NCBI GenBank assembly: GCA_963728975.1
Contig: CAVSMF010000001.1
Coordinates: 1,984,001-2,048,000, forward strand
Length of the DNA stretch: 64,000 nt
Direction: 5' to 3'
Source of the DNA: DATFCK01 sp963728975
GTDB lineage: Bacteria > Verrucomicrobiota > Verrucomicrobiia > Chthoniobacterales > UBA10450
The position numbers were made by a program, and so were the translations under genes. Under the pieces are notes generated by a model that was not told the origin of the DNA, did not search any database, and was given only the letters and a program-made list of their open reading frames with translations. Every line of letters starts with the position of its first letter. The first letter of the stretch is position 1. Below, piece after piece: positions 19,009 to 27,971 of this stretch.

Positions 19009-21501
19009 GTGAAAAGACCGATATTGAGCATCTCGAGCACGGTCTTGCCTCTGGCTTCCATCGCGATCTTTCTTTGCGCCCTCCCAATCTCTTCGGCCCA
19101 GTCCCTCCCGCGTAAGCCGCTTAGCGAAGGTCACCTCGAACACTATGACAATCCTCCGGCGTTCCTGCGGCGGCCGCTGCAAGTCTCACCCGGAATGGTA
19201 TCGCCGTTCGGTCCTTACACCAGTTATCAGGTGAACGTCGATGCTAACGGCAACAACCTCCTGGGCGACGCCGCTAACGAGCCCTCGATCTGTGTGGACC
19301 CGACCAACCATAACCGAATGGCAATCGCCTGGCGGCAGTTCGACAGCGTAACCTCAAATTTCCGTCAGGCCGGCTGGGCCTACACCACCAATGGCGGCGT
19401 GAACTGGACTTTTCCCGGTGTCCTCCAACCCAACGTCTTCCGGAGCGATCCGGTCCTGAACTCCGATAGCACCGGGCAGTTTTATTATCTCAGTCTTCTC
19501 GATTCGTTTTTCGATGATATCTGGCGTTCCCTAACCGGTGGCCAATCGTGGACAGACCTCGCCCCGGCCACCGGAGGCGACAAAGAATGGTTCATGATCG
19601 ACAACACGAACAGCGCCGGACACGGCTTCCAATACCAGTGTTGGAGCACGGCGGGCAATAACTATGCCGGCCGGCAATTTAGCCGATCCACCGACGGCGG
19701 ACTCAGTTGGCGCGATCCGGTAGCTATTCCGCACACTCCGATCTGGGGGACGCCGGACGTAGACAGCACCGGCAATTTATTCATCGGCGGGGTAAATCCC
19801 GGGACCGGTCAGATCTGGTGTGTTCGCTCGACGAACGCAAAGGATGCGGCGGCCAAACCGACCTTCGACCAAAGCACGGTGGTGAATCTCGGCGGCGACA
19901 TCATTGCCAGCGGCTCGATAAATCCGGAAGGGCTGGTTGGGCAGATTTTCCTGGCGGTGGATCGGTCGGGGACCGGGACGAATAATAATATTTACCTGTT
20001 AGCCAGCGTGGAACGGACCGGTTTCAACACCGGCAGCGACGTCATGTTCGTCCGCAGCACTGACGGTGGGCAAAGCTTCAGCTCGCCGGTCCGAATCAAT
20101 GACGACCCGGTAAATCCAAACAAATGGCACTGGTTCGGCGCCCTCTCGGTGGCGCCCAACGGCCGGCTCGATTGTGTCTGGCTGGATACCCGCAATGCTC
20201 TCAACAACACCGATTCGCAGCTGTTTTATTCTTCCAGCAACGACGGCGGTATCACCTGGACCCCAAACGTCCCGGTAAGCAATTCGTTCAACCCATACCT
20301 GGGGTATCCGAACCAGGATAAAATGGGCGATTACATCACGGTAGTCTCGGATAACACCGGGGCCGATGTCGCTTACTCCGCCACCTTCAATGGCGAAGAG
20401 GACATTTATTATGTCCGCATTCCGGCTTTGATGTGCGATCTCCCGATGGAGGGTTTCGATAGCGCTGCTTTGGCCGATTGGCTGATGAAGAACAATAGCG
20501 AGCCGCCGGGATCCACCGGCTGGTTCCAAGGCGACAACACGGTCTTTGCCGCTCAGTCCGGAGCGAGCACCTCCTATATTGCCGCCGATTACAACAACAC
20601 CGGAGACACCAACACGATCAGCAACTGGTTGTTCACTCCGCCGGTGACTTTACAAAACGGACGGGAATTGACTTTTTACACCCGGACAATCGATAAGCCG
20701 AATCATCCGGACCGGCTCCAGGTTCGAATGAGCGTCAAGGGCGACAGCACCAATGTCGGATCTACCGCCGCCAGTGTCGGCGATTTCACTACCCTTTTGC
20801 TCGATATTAACCCGGCTTATACGGTTGCCGGTTATCCCAACAAGTGGACCCAGTATAGCGTGACCGTCAGCGGACTGGCTGCCCCAACGACAGGGCGCTT
20901 CGCTTTCCGCTACTTTGTCGAGGATGGCGGAACCGGGGCCCGCTCGGTTAATTCCGACTACATCGGCATCGACACGGTCCAACTCGGCTGTCCGGCGGTC
21001 TATACCATCTCGGTGAGCGCTTCACCGGTTTCGGCAGGCTTGCTGACCGGCGGCGGAAATTACTCGAATGGATCGAGCGTTACGGTGACGGCGACCGGGA
21101 ACGCCGGCTACACCTTTGCTAACTGGACTGAAAATGGGTCGGTCGTCTCCTCTTCGCCGAGTTACACTTTCACTGCCAGCGCCGATCGGAGCCTGATCGC
21201 GAATTTCACATCGGTGCCGCGTACGACCGCGACCCCGGCAATTTCGCCCAGCGGAGGGACATTCAAGAAAAAAGTAAAATTCAAACTCTCCTGTGCGACG
21301 TTAGGGGCAACGATTTACTATACTACCGACGGGAGCGATCCCACCACGGCTTCCCCTGTTTATCCGGTAGCAACCGGCAAGAAAAAGAAGGTCAAAGGAA
21401 TCGTGATAAAGGGCAAGGGTTTGCACACCGTTAAAGCGATGGCCACGGCGCCAGGTTACATCGACAGCGCAATTGCTGTTGCCGTGTTTACGATAAAATA
21501 G
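19009..21501 (+). CDS. Secreted multi-domain protein: sialidase-like fold, choice-of-anchor J, InlB-type repeat, chitobiase C-terminal domain
   Basis: 830 residues. A signal peptide (LPLASIAIFLCALPISSAQS) is followed by a BNR/sialidase-like beta-propeller (about 60-480) with repeated Asp-box-like motifs (STDGGLSWRDP, STDGGQSFSSP, SNDGGITWTP). Next, about 485-660, a jelly-roll of choice-of-anchor J type (GFDSAALADWLMKN, SNWLFTPPV). Then an InlB B-repeat-like segment (NAGYTFANWTENG) and a chitobiase/hexosaminidase C-terminal-like domain (ATPAISPSGGTF, IYYTTDGSDPTTASPVYP). It is likely exported and carbohydrate-binding; sialidase catalytic residues were not identified, so enzyme activity is not claimed. 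Confidence 0.8.
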   Translation: MKRPILSISSTVLPLASIAIFLCALPISSAQSLPRKPLSEGHLEHYDNPPAFLRRPLQVSPGMVSPFGPYTSYQVNVDANGNNLLGDAANEPSICVDPTNHNRMAIAWRQFDSVTSNFRQAGWAYTTNGGVNWTFPGVLQPNVFRSDPVLNSDSTGQFYYLSLLDSFFDDIWRSLTGGQSWTDLAPATGGDKEWFMIDNTNSAGHGFQYQCWSTAGNNYAGRQFSRSTDGGLSWRDPVAIPHTPIWGTPDVDSTGNLFIGGVNPGTGQIWCVRSTNAKDAAAKPTFDQSTVVNLGGDIIASGSINPEGLVGQIFLAVDRSGTGTNNNIYLLASVERTGFNTGSDVMFVRSTDGGQSFSSPVRINDDPVNPNKWHWFGALSVAPNGRLDCVWLDTRNALNNTDSQLFYSSSNDGGITWTPNVPVSNSFNPYLGYPNQDKMGDYITVVSDNTGADVAYSATFNGEEDIYYVRIPALMCDLPMEGFDSAALADWLMKNNSEPPGSTGWFQGDNTVFAAQSGASTSYIAADYNNTGDTNTISNWLFTPPVTLQNGRELTFYTRTIDKPNHPDRLQVRMSVKGDSTNVGSTAASVGDFTTLLLDINPAYTVAGYPNKWTQYSVTVSGLAAPTTGRFAFRYFVEDGGTGARSVNSDYIGIDTVQLGCPAVYTISVSASPVSAGLLTGGGNYSNGSSVTVTATGNAGYTFANWTENGSVVSSSPSYTFTASADRSLIANFTSVPRTTATPAISPSGGTFKKKVKFKLSCATLGATIYYTTDGSDPTTASPVYPVATGKKKKVKGIVIKGKGLHTVKAMATAPGYIDSAIAVAVFTIK

Positions 21502-21678
21502 CGGGCGCCCCCCGGGCCCCAAAAATCGCGGGCCACCCCCACGCGACAGGGGCGTCGCGCGACGCTTAGAGCAGGAGTTCCGGCATGCTCAAACAGCGCC
21601 CGGCGCGCCCGAACCTGAACCTGCTCGTGGCTCGCGTTTTTTGCTGGCAAATTGAGAACCGCTGGCCAGACTGCGTCT

Positions 21679-21879
21679 ATGAGTTCACAAGCTTTGGGAT
21701 TACGTGTCGCCAGCGCGCTTTTTGCGCTTTTTGCGCTCGGCCACGTGGTGCGCCTGGCCAAACAAATGCAGGTAGTGGTGGGAAGTCACCCAATACCGAT
21801 GTGGGTAAGCGTGGTCGCGCTGATCATCGCCGCCCTATTGAGTATTTGGATGTGGCGACTCTCCTCCTCCGCCGGCTAA
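21679..21879 (+). CDS. Small two-helix membrane protein, paralogue of 5185-5391
   Basis: 66 residues from ATG 21679 (MSSQALGLRVASALFALFAL). Two hydrophobic helices flank VVGSHPIPMW, and the end is IWMWRLSSSAG. It aligns along its whole length with the 68-residue protein at 5185-5391. Here it stands alone between the secreted multi-domain protein and sod. Function unknown. The flanking gaps (21502-21678, 21880-22109) show no further genes. Confidence 0.7.
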   Translation: MSSQALGLRVASALFALFALGHVVRLAKQMQVVVGSHPIPMWVSVVALIIAALLSIWMWRLSSSAG

Positions 21880-22109
21880 ATCGTCGTCTCTTTTTCCGAA
21901 ACGCAATTTGGTCACAGGCCAGTCGAAGCGTTTCGGCCAAGCTCGGCCCCGGGGCGTGGTCAAAGGTCGTTCCCACACTGGAGTCGCTGCGGCTGCACGT
22001 GCGGCGCCCCCTCTCGACTGTCGCTCAAAGCAGCAGGGTGCGCCTGACAACAAACTCGGTTTTGAAGTCAGATTGACCGTTGCATGGCCCGGCCTAACGT
22101 AAACTTATT

Positions 22110-22709
22110 ATGGCTTACGAATTACCTAAATTACCCTATGCATACGACGCGCTCGAACCGCATATCGACGCGCGCACGATGGAAATCCATTATACCAAGC
22201 ATCATCAGGCCTACATCAACAACCTAAACAACGCGATCAAAGGTAAACCCGACCTGGAAAAGAAATCGGTCGAGGATTTGATCAGTAACCTCAGCGCGGT
22301 CCCGGAAGATATCCGTACCGCGGTCCGGAATAACGGCGGCGGTCACGCCAATCACTCGTTCTTCTGGAAAATCATGGGCCCAAACGCCGGGGGCGAACCG
22401 AGCGGGAAATTGGCCGACGACATCAAATCGACCTTCGGCAGTTTTGCAGGTTTTCAGGAGAAGTTTGCCGCGGCCGGCGGCGGGCGTTTCGGGAGCGGCT
22501 GGGCCTGGCTGATCAAAAACAAGAGCGGCAAACTCGAGGTGATCTCGACGCCGAACCAGGACAGTCCGTTGATGGACGGGAACAAACCGGTTTTGGGGGT
22601 GGACGTGTGGGAGCACGCGTATTACCTCAAATACCAGAACCGCCGGCCCGATTACATCAAGGCATGGTGGAACGTGGTCAACTGGCCCGAGGTGGCGAAA
22701 AACTACTGA
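22110..22709 (+). CDS. sodA: Superoxide dismutase, Mn type
   Basis: 199 residues, standard Fe/Mn SOD length. Metal ligands are in EIHYTKHHQAY (His27), GGGHANHSFFW, and DVWEHAYYLKYQ (Asp and His). The double glycine in GGGHANHS and the glutamine in STPNQDSPL are the pattern of manganese rather than iron enzymes; this is a motif inference. It has no signal peptide, so it is cytosolic. ATG 22110 gives the canonical AYELPKLPY start. No Shine-Dalgarno is seen. Confidence 0.95.
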   Translation: MAYELPKLPYAYDALEPHIDARTMEIHYTKHHQAYINNLNNAIKGKPDLEKKSVEDLISNLSAVPEDIRTAVRNNGGGHANHSFFWKIMGPNAGGEPSGKLADDIKSTFGSFAGFQEKFAAAGGGRFGSGWAWLIKNKSGKLEVISTPNQDSPLMDGNKPVLGVDVWEHAYYLKYQNRRPDYIKAWWNVVNWPEVAKNY

Positions 22710-22758
22710 GGCAAACCGCTAAACACGCGAAAGGACGCCAAAGCCTTTTGACAAGGCC

Positions 22759-22808
22759 GCCGTCTTACAAAGACGGCCTACAATTAAATAAAGACGGCTT
22801 ACAATTAA
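22759..22808 (-). repeat. TGTAG hairpin plus tandem 19-mer after sod
   Basis: On the minus strand TGTAG (22782-22778) precedes a perfect 8-bp stem GCCGTCTT/AAGACGGC with loop TGT (22759-22777). On the plus strand the half-element AAAGACGGCCTACAATTAA (22769-22787) is repeated with one change at 22790-22808. It lies between sod and the glycosyltransferase-like gene. Confidence 0.65.
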
Positions 22809-22830
22809 TGACAACCGCCGCGGGCTCAGG

Positions 22831-24257
22831 ATGACAAAGCTCTGGGTCCGAGTGCCACTCTTGGCCGTGGCAATCGCCTTGGGTTTGGCCATTGTTTGTG
22901 CCGTAGCGGTACGTTGGAGCGAACCGCTCGCGATCAGCCCGTGGGAGCCGGCTATCGCCATGGAAGGGGTGCGGCTCAACGCCGGAATTCCTCTCTACGA
23001 GCCCGGCCATGCTACCCACCTTTATGGACCGCTCCTTACCGTGTTTATCGCAGGCGTGTTCCGAATTTTCGGGTTCAATTTGCTCGCCGCCCGGATTGCC
23101 TTCTCTCTCTTCGGTTTCGCCCTGGCCGCTCTGCTCAGCACGATTCTCAGTCGCGGACGCGCCCGTTTTTGCTGGCTCCTCGCTTTCCTTCTTTTTCTAG
23201 CGGTCAATTTCCGGGCTAACCTGATTTTTCTGACCGCCCAGCCGGATTGCGCCGCTCTGTTTTTCGCGGTGCTCGGCCTTTATCTTTGGATCACCCGAAA
23301 AAAATCCTGGGCTCGCTTCTCTCTTTCTCTCGTCTGTTTCGTCTCGGCCCTCCTGCTCAAGCAAACTGCCGCCGCCGTTGCCCTTATACCTTTTGTTTAC
23401 GCATTGCTTTGGAAGCGTCCGCTAAGATTGCGGGCAATCGTCAGTTCGCTGATTCCCGGTTTCGTCATCCTGGCCGCGATTGGCGCGATCCGTTTGCTCT
23501 GGCCGCATCTTTATTTTGCGATGGTCACGGTTCCTGCCGCCATCAAAGTGAATTTTTGGAACGCGCCGGCAATAGGGCTTTATCTCCTGGGCACGTTTCC
23601 GCTGTTTATCGCCGCTCTCTGGCCAAGGTGTGGTTAGGCGACCGGACCGATGAACGTGAGGGTTGGACGTGGGCGGCATTGATTGTCATTGTTCCGGTTT
23701 CGATCTGGACGATCTGCAAGAGCGGCGGTTCCTACAATTCCCTGTTGCCGGCCTATCTGGCCATGACCGCGCTGTTTGTGGTCCAGCTCGATCCCATTTT
23801 GAACTGGCTCGGTTCGTTATCTCCGGTCCGGGGATTTCTGGCGTCCCTTCTCGTTAGCCTGGCCATCCTTCTTTCAGTATTCGTCCAATTCGACCGCGAT
23901 TTCTCCTTGGTTTCCACCCGGTGCGGCGACGAAAAACACGGCGATGCGATCGCCATTGCCAGAAAACTCGGCCCGGGCGTCATTTCGCCGCAGGACCCGA
24001 GCATTGCTTACCTTGCCAACGGCTACATCGGCCGCTCCCTTTTCTTCGAGCTCGATACCCACGCCCGAAACGGCAACTGGCCGGAGCAACTTCCGGAGTC
24101 AGTGAAAGAGGAACTGGCGCAATCGAGATATGTCCTGCAGGTCAAAAATTATGTGCCGACGCCGGTTTTTGATCAGGACCTGTCCGCGGCCGGTTTTAAG
24201 CGGATTTCGTTTCCAGAGCTGGACACATCCGTTTACACCATCTGGAGAAGGCAATGA
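22831..24257 (+). CDS. Polytopic membrane glycosyltransferase-like protein, frameshifted
   Basis: Two frames make one protein of about 475 residues. The first (ATG 22831) opens with a hydrophobic helix, then SPWEPAIAMEGVRLNAGIPLYE and a HLYGPLLTVF loop as in GT-C/ArnT-like enzymes, followed by some eight membrane helices. It ends abnormally after FIAALW. The other frame continues KVWLGDRTDEREGW, more helices (YNSLLPAYLAMTALFVVQL) and a soluble end (DQDLSAAGFKRISFPELDTS). The shift, about 23620-23628, equals one missing base. Substrate unknown; no catalytic residue is firmly identified. Confidence 0.65.
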
Positions 24258-24339
24258 GGAGATTGTCATTTTAGAACCCTTTTGATGGGTTGATGGTTCT
24301 AAGTTCGGGCTCGTCAACCTCTCGTTCGATTGTAAGACT

Positions 24340-24858
24340 TTGGATGTGCCTGAGGCAGAGAAAAGTGTGTTCGAACTGCTCGCTCAAGTTCCCGAACTCC
24401 TGTTAATCGGCGGCCATGCTTTGCAAGCGCACGGCGTCGTCCGCCAAACCCTGGATATCGATTGTCTCGTGCCCGACGGGCAGGGCACTTCTCTGGAAGA
24501 AATTCTTCGCTCAGCTGGCTTTGCCCAGCTCGCGCGAACGGAAAATTTTTCCCGTTTTCGCCATGGAAGACTCGGCCATGTCGATATCCTTCTGGTCGAT
24601 CCGCCAACGTTCCGGCAACTCTCGCACCAGGGTCGGCCCTATGAGGTGGGCGGCAATATCCTGCATGTGCCTTCTCTTGATCATTTTATTGCCTTGAAGT
24701 TGCATGCCATTAAAAACGATCCGACACGGGAATTGCGCGATTTAGATGATATCGTTCAATTGATGAAAGTTAATTCAATTTCCAGAGCCGACCTCGAGCA
24801 ATTGTGCATGCGTTTTGGCTCCGCCGGAATTTGGGATAAACTTCGAGTGCATATTTGA
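24340..24858 (+). CDS. Nucleotidyltransferase of the MNT/AbiEii-like superfamily
   Basis: 172 residues from TTG 24340 (a GTG lies two codons on). LLIGGHALQAHGVVRQTLDIDCLV holds the GG-helix-DxD signature of minimal nucleotidyltransferases, with a third acidic position in GHVDILLVD. DHFIALKLHAIKND and LRDLDDIVQL follow, as in AbiEii-like or DUF6036-like proteins. Such enzymes are often toxins or resistance proteins. The next gene starts at the base after its stop, so the two are likely a functional pair. Confidence 0.7.
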   Translation: MDVPEAEKSVFELLAQVPELLLIGGHALQAHGVVRQTLDIDCLVPDGQGTSLEEILRSAGFAQLARTENFSRFRHGRLGHVDILLVDPPTFRQLSHQGRPYEVGGNILHVPSLDHFIALKLHAIKNDPTRELRDLDDIVQLMKVNSISRADLEQLCMRFGSAGIWDKLRVHI

Positions 24859-25062
24859 GTGACGATGGAAGAGCTTACTTTACCGCAGTTCGACATTCCG
24901 GCGGATCTTGCGCGATCGGCCATGTCCGCCGACGAATACGTCAGGTGGTTGGAGGCAAACTGGAGGCTGCTGCGCCAGAACGGAAAACTCGACGCCCTTT
25001 ATGATGCCTCGGGACGCGGCCCGGTGAATGCGCGCTTTACCTTAAGCAGGCCGAAAGCTTAA
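24859..25062 (+). CDS. Small partner protein of the nucleotidyltransferase
   Basis: 67 residues from GTG 24859, directly after the TGA of the preceding gene; ATG 24865 is an alternative. Sequence features: LPQFDIPADLARSAMSADEYVRWLEANWRLL, an acidic, helical, Trp-containing stretch, then a basic end. I do not recognise a family. Size, acidity and zero spacing fit an antitoxin-like partner of the nucleotidyltransferase, but this is inference from position only. Confidence 0.55.
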   Translation: MTMEELTLPQFDIPADLARSAMSADEYVRWLEANWRLLRQNGKLDALYDASGRGPVNARFTLSRPKA

Positions 25063-25092
25063 TTCCGCTCGGGAACGCAGCACCAATGGCGT

Positions 25093-26367
25093 ATGGCGTA
25101 TTTAAACGAAAACTACCTTAAATTACAGGCGGGCTATCTCTTTCCTGAGATCGCGAGAAGAGTCGGAGAGTTTTGCGATAAAAACCCGGAAGCGGCCCGG
25201 CGTCTGATCCGGTGCGGGATCGGCGATGTGACCGAGCCTCTGCCGCGGGCGGCAATTGAAGCGATGCAACGCGCCGTGGAAGAGCTGGGGCAACGCGAAA
25301 CCTTCCGGGGATACGGTCCGGAGCAAGGTTACGAGTTTCTGAGATCGAAAATCGCTCAGCACGATTTTCGCGAGCGCGGGGTTGAAATCTCCAATGACGA
25401 AATTTTTTTGTCGGACGGTTCGAAGTGCGATTGCGGATTCATTCTCGACATTCTCGGCTCCCAAAACAAGGTGGCGATCCCCGATCCGGTTTACCCGGTG
25501 TATGTCGACACCAACGTGATGGCCGGACATACCGGGCCGGCCCGCCCGGACGGCAGTTATGAGGGGATCCTGTATTTGCCGTGCCGGGCCGAAAACGATT
25601 TTGTGCCGGAGCCGCCTAACGAGCATGCCGATCTGGTTTATCTCTGTTTTCCCAACAATCCAACGGGAGCGGTGGCGTCGCGGGACCAACTGACAGCCTG
25701 GGTGAACTACGCCCGCCAACACGACGCCATTATTCTGTTCGATGCCGCTTACGAGGCCTATATCAGCGACCCGGATATTCCGCACTCCATTTTCGAAATC
25801 CCCGGGGCGCGTGAGTGTGCAATTGAGTTTCGCAGTTTTTCCAAGACGGGCGGTTTTACCGGGGTGCGGTGCGGGTTCACGGTAATGCCGAAAACGTTGG
25901 AGGCGCGAACGGCAGATGGGCGCCGGCTCGCTTTGCATCCGCTATGGCATCGCCGTTGGAGCACCAAAGCCAACAGCGTCAGTTATCCGGTCCAGCGCGG
26001 TGCCGAAGCTCTCTACAGCGAGGCCGGCAGAAAACAGGTGCGCAGTTTGATCGAGCATTACATGGGCAACGCCCGAATCTTGCGGGAAGCAGCTGAGAAA
26101 ATCGGGCTGAAAGTCTTTGGAGGATTGAACGCCCCCTACATCTGGGTCAGGACGCCCGATGGAGTGACCAGCTGGCACATGTTCGATCGCATGCTGAACG
26201 ATTTGAACGTGGTGGTCACTCCGGGTAGCGGCTTCGGCGCCCAGGGGGAAGGTTATTTTCGAATGTCCGCCTTCAATAGCCGGGAAAACGCCGAGGAGGT
26301 CGCACGCCGATTACATCGGTTGCGTCCAGCCACGGCTGAAGATCCCCAAGAAAAAATCAAAGCGTAA
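25093..26367 (+). CDS. dapL: LL-diaminopimelate aminotransferase
   Basis: 424 residues. Converts tetrahydrodipicolinate directly to LL-diaminopimelate with glutamate as amino donor, the short route to lysine and peptidoglycan used by Chlamydiae, Verrucomicrobia and plants. Family motifs: LQAGYLFPEIARRV, RCGIGDVTEPLP, the GYGPEQGYEFLR loop, LSDGSKCD, DPVYPVYVD, CFPNNPTGA, DAAYEAYI and the PLP-lysine segment FRSFSKTGGFTGVRCG. Two ATGs lie close together (25086, 25093); only 25093 is in frame. Confidence 0.96.
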   Translation: MAYLNENYLKLQAGYLFPEIARRVGEFCDKNPEAARRLIRCGIGDVTEPLPRAAIEAMQRAVEELGQRETFRGYGPEQGYEFLRSKIAQHDFRERGVEISNDEIFLSDGSKCDCGFILDILGSQNKVAIPDPVYPVYVDTNVMAGHTGPARPDGSYEGILYLPCRAENDFVPEPPNEHADLVYLCFPNNPTGAVASRDQLTAWVNYARQHDAIILFDAAYEAYISDPDIPHSIFEIPGARECAIEFRSFSKTGGFTGVRCGFTVMPKTLEARTADGRRLALHPLWHRRWSTKANSVSYPVQRGAEALYSEAGRKQVRSLIEHYMGNARILREAAEKIGLKVFGGLNAPYIWVRTPDGVTSWHMFDRMLNDLNVVVTPGSGFGAQGEGYFRMSAFNSRENAEEVARRLHRLRPATAEDPQEKIKA

Positions 26368-26439
26368 TTTTATTTACGTCCTCGGTGGTGACAATCGCCC
26401 CTTGTCGATGTAATCGATGCGCGTAACATTCCGCACGTT

Positions 26440-26925
26440 TTGCAGAAAGAAACGATTCCCAATCAAGATTTGCCGCAGCTCTATCGGTTTTGTTTCCTGA
26501 TGCTCGGCGACGGTGGTAAAGCGCTCGAGGTTTTCGAGGCGATCTTGCACGAAGCCGCGCTCCGGGCGGCCCAAGGGGAATTGCCCAAAGATCGGCTATG
26601 GCTCTTCAGTGACGCCCGGTGGCGGTGTCTCGAAGCAGCGGAAAAGGAATTGCAGGCCGAACCAGTGGAAATGGAGGAGCACGAGATCGAGGCCACCGCC
26701 CCGGACCAGATCGCCCAACTCGATCCCAGTCAGCTCGCCATCTGGATATCGGGCGCTCCCGAACCGCAGCGAAGCGCTCTGGCCTTTTTTTACCTGGACC
26801 AGTTCGATCACGAAGAATTGCTTGCCTTGACCGAATTAAAGACACCGGAGTTGGCTCGCCTGATCGGCAACGCCCGCCAGCAATTTCAAGCGTGGCTGAA
26901 CGCAACTCTCCCGTTGGAAGAATGA
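26440..26925 (+). CDS. RNA polymerase sigma-70-like protein (ECF type, divergent)
   Basis: 161 residues, apparently from TTG 26440; no ATG or GTG lies upstream in frame after the stop at 26389. DLPQLYRFCFLMLGDGGKALEVFEAIL resembles sigma region 2, and SQLAIWISGAPEPQRSALAFFYLDQF followed by LARLIGNARQQFQAWL resembles region 4. Both are weak, as in small ECF-like factors. The 3' end overlaps the next gene by ATGA (26922-26925), whose product is a membrane protein, a classic sigma/anti-sigma arrangement. Role as a true sigma factor is plausible but unproven. Confidence 0.55.
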   Translation: MQKETIPNQDLPQLYRFCFLMLGDGGKALEVFEAILHEAALRAAQGELPKDRLWLFSDARWRCLEAAEKELQAEPVEMEEHEIEATAPDQIAQLDPSQLAIWISGAPEPQRSALAFFYLDQFDHEELLALTELKTPELARLIGNARQQFQAWLNATLPLEE

Positions 26926-27695
26926 AGCTGCCCCACTTAACCAAGCGGCAGCGGCAGCTCATGCAGTGCGCGCCCCTGAACGACAAACGGATCAACGATC
27001 GAGCGATGCGCGCTACCGTTTTCCGGGTCAAAAAATCCGACGAATTCGGGCGCCAACGCGCCTTCGATCAGGCGGTGGCGGCAGTCGCGCAATCCATCCC
27101 TGTGCCCACGCCCGTCACCGAGTGGCTGTCCAAGGGGACGTTTGTGGCGCCGCCCAAGCGGACCTGGAAACAAACCTTGTTTAATCCGGTTGTTGTTGCC
27201 ATCAGCATCGCGGTTGTCGTCATTGCCGCCATTTTCGTTTTGAAGCTGGTCGAACGCATGAATGCGTTTCCCGGAGAAGCGACGGCAAAACGGCTCCTGG
27301 GGGTGGCGGGGTCAACGCACTCCATGATGCTGGACCCGGTCAAAACCGATGCTGGAGCATTGGGCGATTACTTTTTCATGAAACATCGGCTCCCTCATTA
27401 CGATGCGCCGCCCGAATTCGCTGATCTGAGGACGCTGGGGTGCCGGGTGTTTGACGATGAAGAAGGAAAGCGTGTCGCCCAGGTTTGGCTGGTGGAAAAA
27501 CGGATGCAGCTGTTTTTCTTTCCAGCCGATCGCGATGTGAAGACGGGCGTGGCCCAGCATTTCGACGGCTGGCGTTATGTCGAGCAGGATCGCTGGACCG
27601 GGGTGGTCGAGGAACGCAACGGCGTTTGCTTCATGGCCGCCCTCCGTGGAAGCAGGAAAGACTTGGCCCGGTATGTTGGAAAAGCGAAGGAGTAG
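26922..27695 (+). CDS. Single-pass membrane protein, putative anti-sigma partner
   Basis: 257 residues from ATG 26922, four-base overlap with the sigma-like gene. A basic cytoplasmic N-terminus of about 85 residues (KLPHLTKRQRQLMQ...) precedes one transmembrane helix (FNPVVVAISIAVVVIAAIF) and a periplasmic domain of about 145 residues ending LRGSRKDLARYVGKA. No zinc-binding HxxxC motif of ZAS anti-sigmas is present. The topology and coupling suggest anti-sigma regulation of the partner; no family was recognised. The heptamer satellite begins 12 bases after the stop. Confidence 0.6.
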   Translation: MKLPHLTKRQRQLMQCAPLNDKRINDRAMRATVFRVKKSDEFGRQRAFDQAVAAVAQSIPVPTPVTEWLSKGTFVAPPKRTWKQTLFNPVVVAISIAVVVIAAIFVLKLVERMNAFPGEATAKRLLGVAGSTHSMMLDPVKTDAGALGDYFFMKHRLPHYDAPPEFADLRTLGCRVFDDEEGKRVAQVWLVEKRMQLFFFPADRDVKTGVAQHFDGWRYVEQDRWTGVVEERNGVCFMAALRGSRKDLARYVGKAKE

Positions 27696-27706
27696 AACAA
27701 TCGGCA

Positions 27707-27930
27707 AACGCTCAACGCTCAACGTTCAACGCTCAACGTTCAACGTTCAACGTTCAACGCTCAACGCTCAACGTTCAACGCTCAACGTCCAACGTCCAAC
27801 GTTCAACGTTCAACGTCCAACGTCCAACGTCCAAGTCCAACGTCCAACGTCCAACGTCTCAACGCTCAACGTTCAACGTTCAACGCTCAACGTTCAACGT
27901 CCAACGCTCAACGTTCAACGTCCAACGCTC
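27707..27930. repeat. Heptanucleotide satellite (AACGCTC/AACGTTC/AACGTCC), about 32 copies
   Basis: A 224-base run of 7-base units, almost all AACGCTC, AACGTTC or AACGTCC. One unit has lost a base (AAGTCC, about 27833) and one has gained one (AACGTCTC, about 27855). Being 7-periodic it is open in several frames as a 7-residue peptide repeat, but no gene is implied. With the tRNA and flanks it makes up the 464-base gene-free stretch 27696-28159. Confidence 0.95.
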
Positions 27931-27971
27931 AATGAATCCGCAATCGGCAATCAGCAGTCAGCAGTCGGAAC

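Noticed and set aside
22073..22100. TTGACC-N16-TAACGT as the sodA promoter
   Set aside because: The -10 box matches the consensus at only three positions.
27707..27930. CRISPR array
   Set aside because: Units are 7 bases, contiguous, with no spacers and no cas genes nearby.
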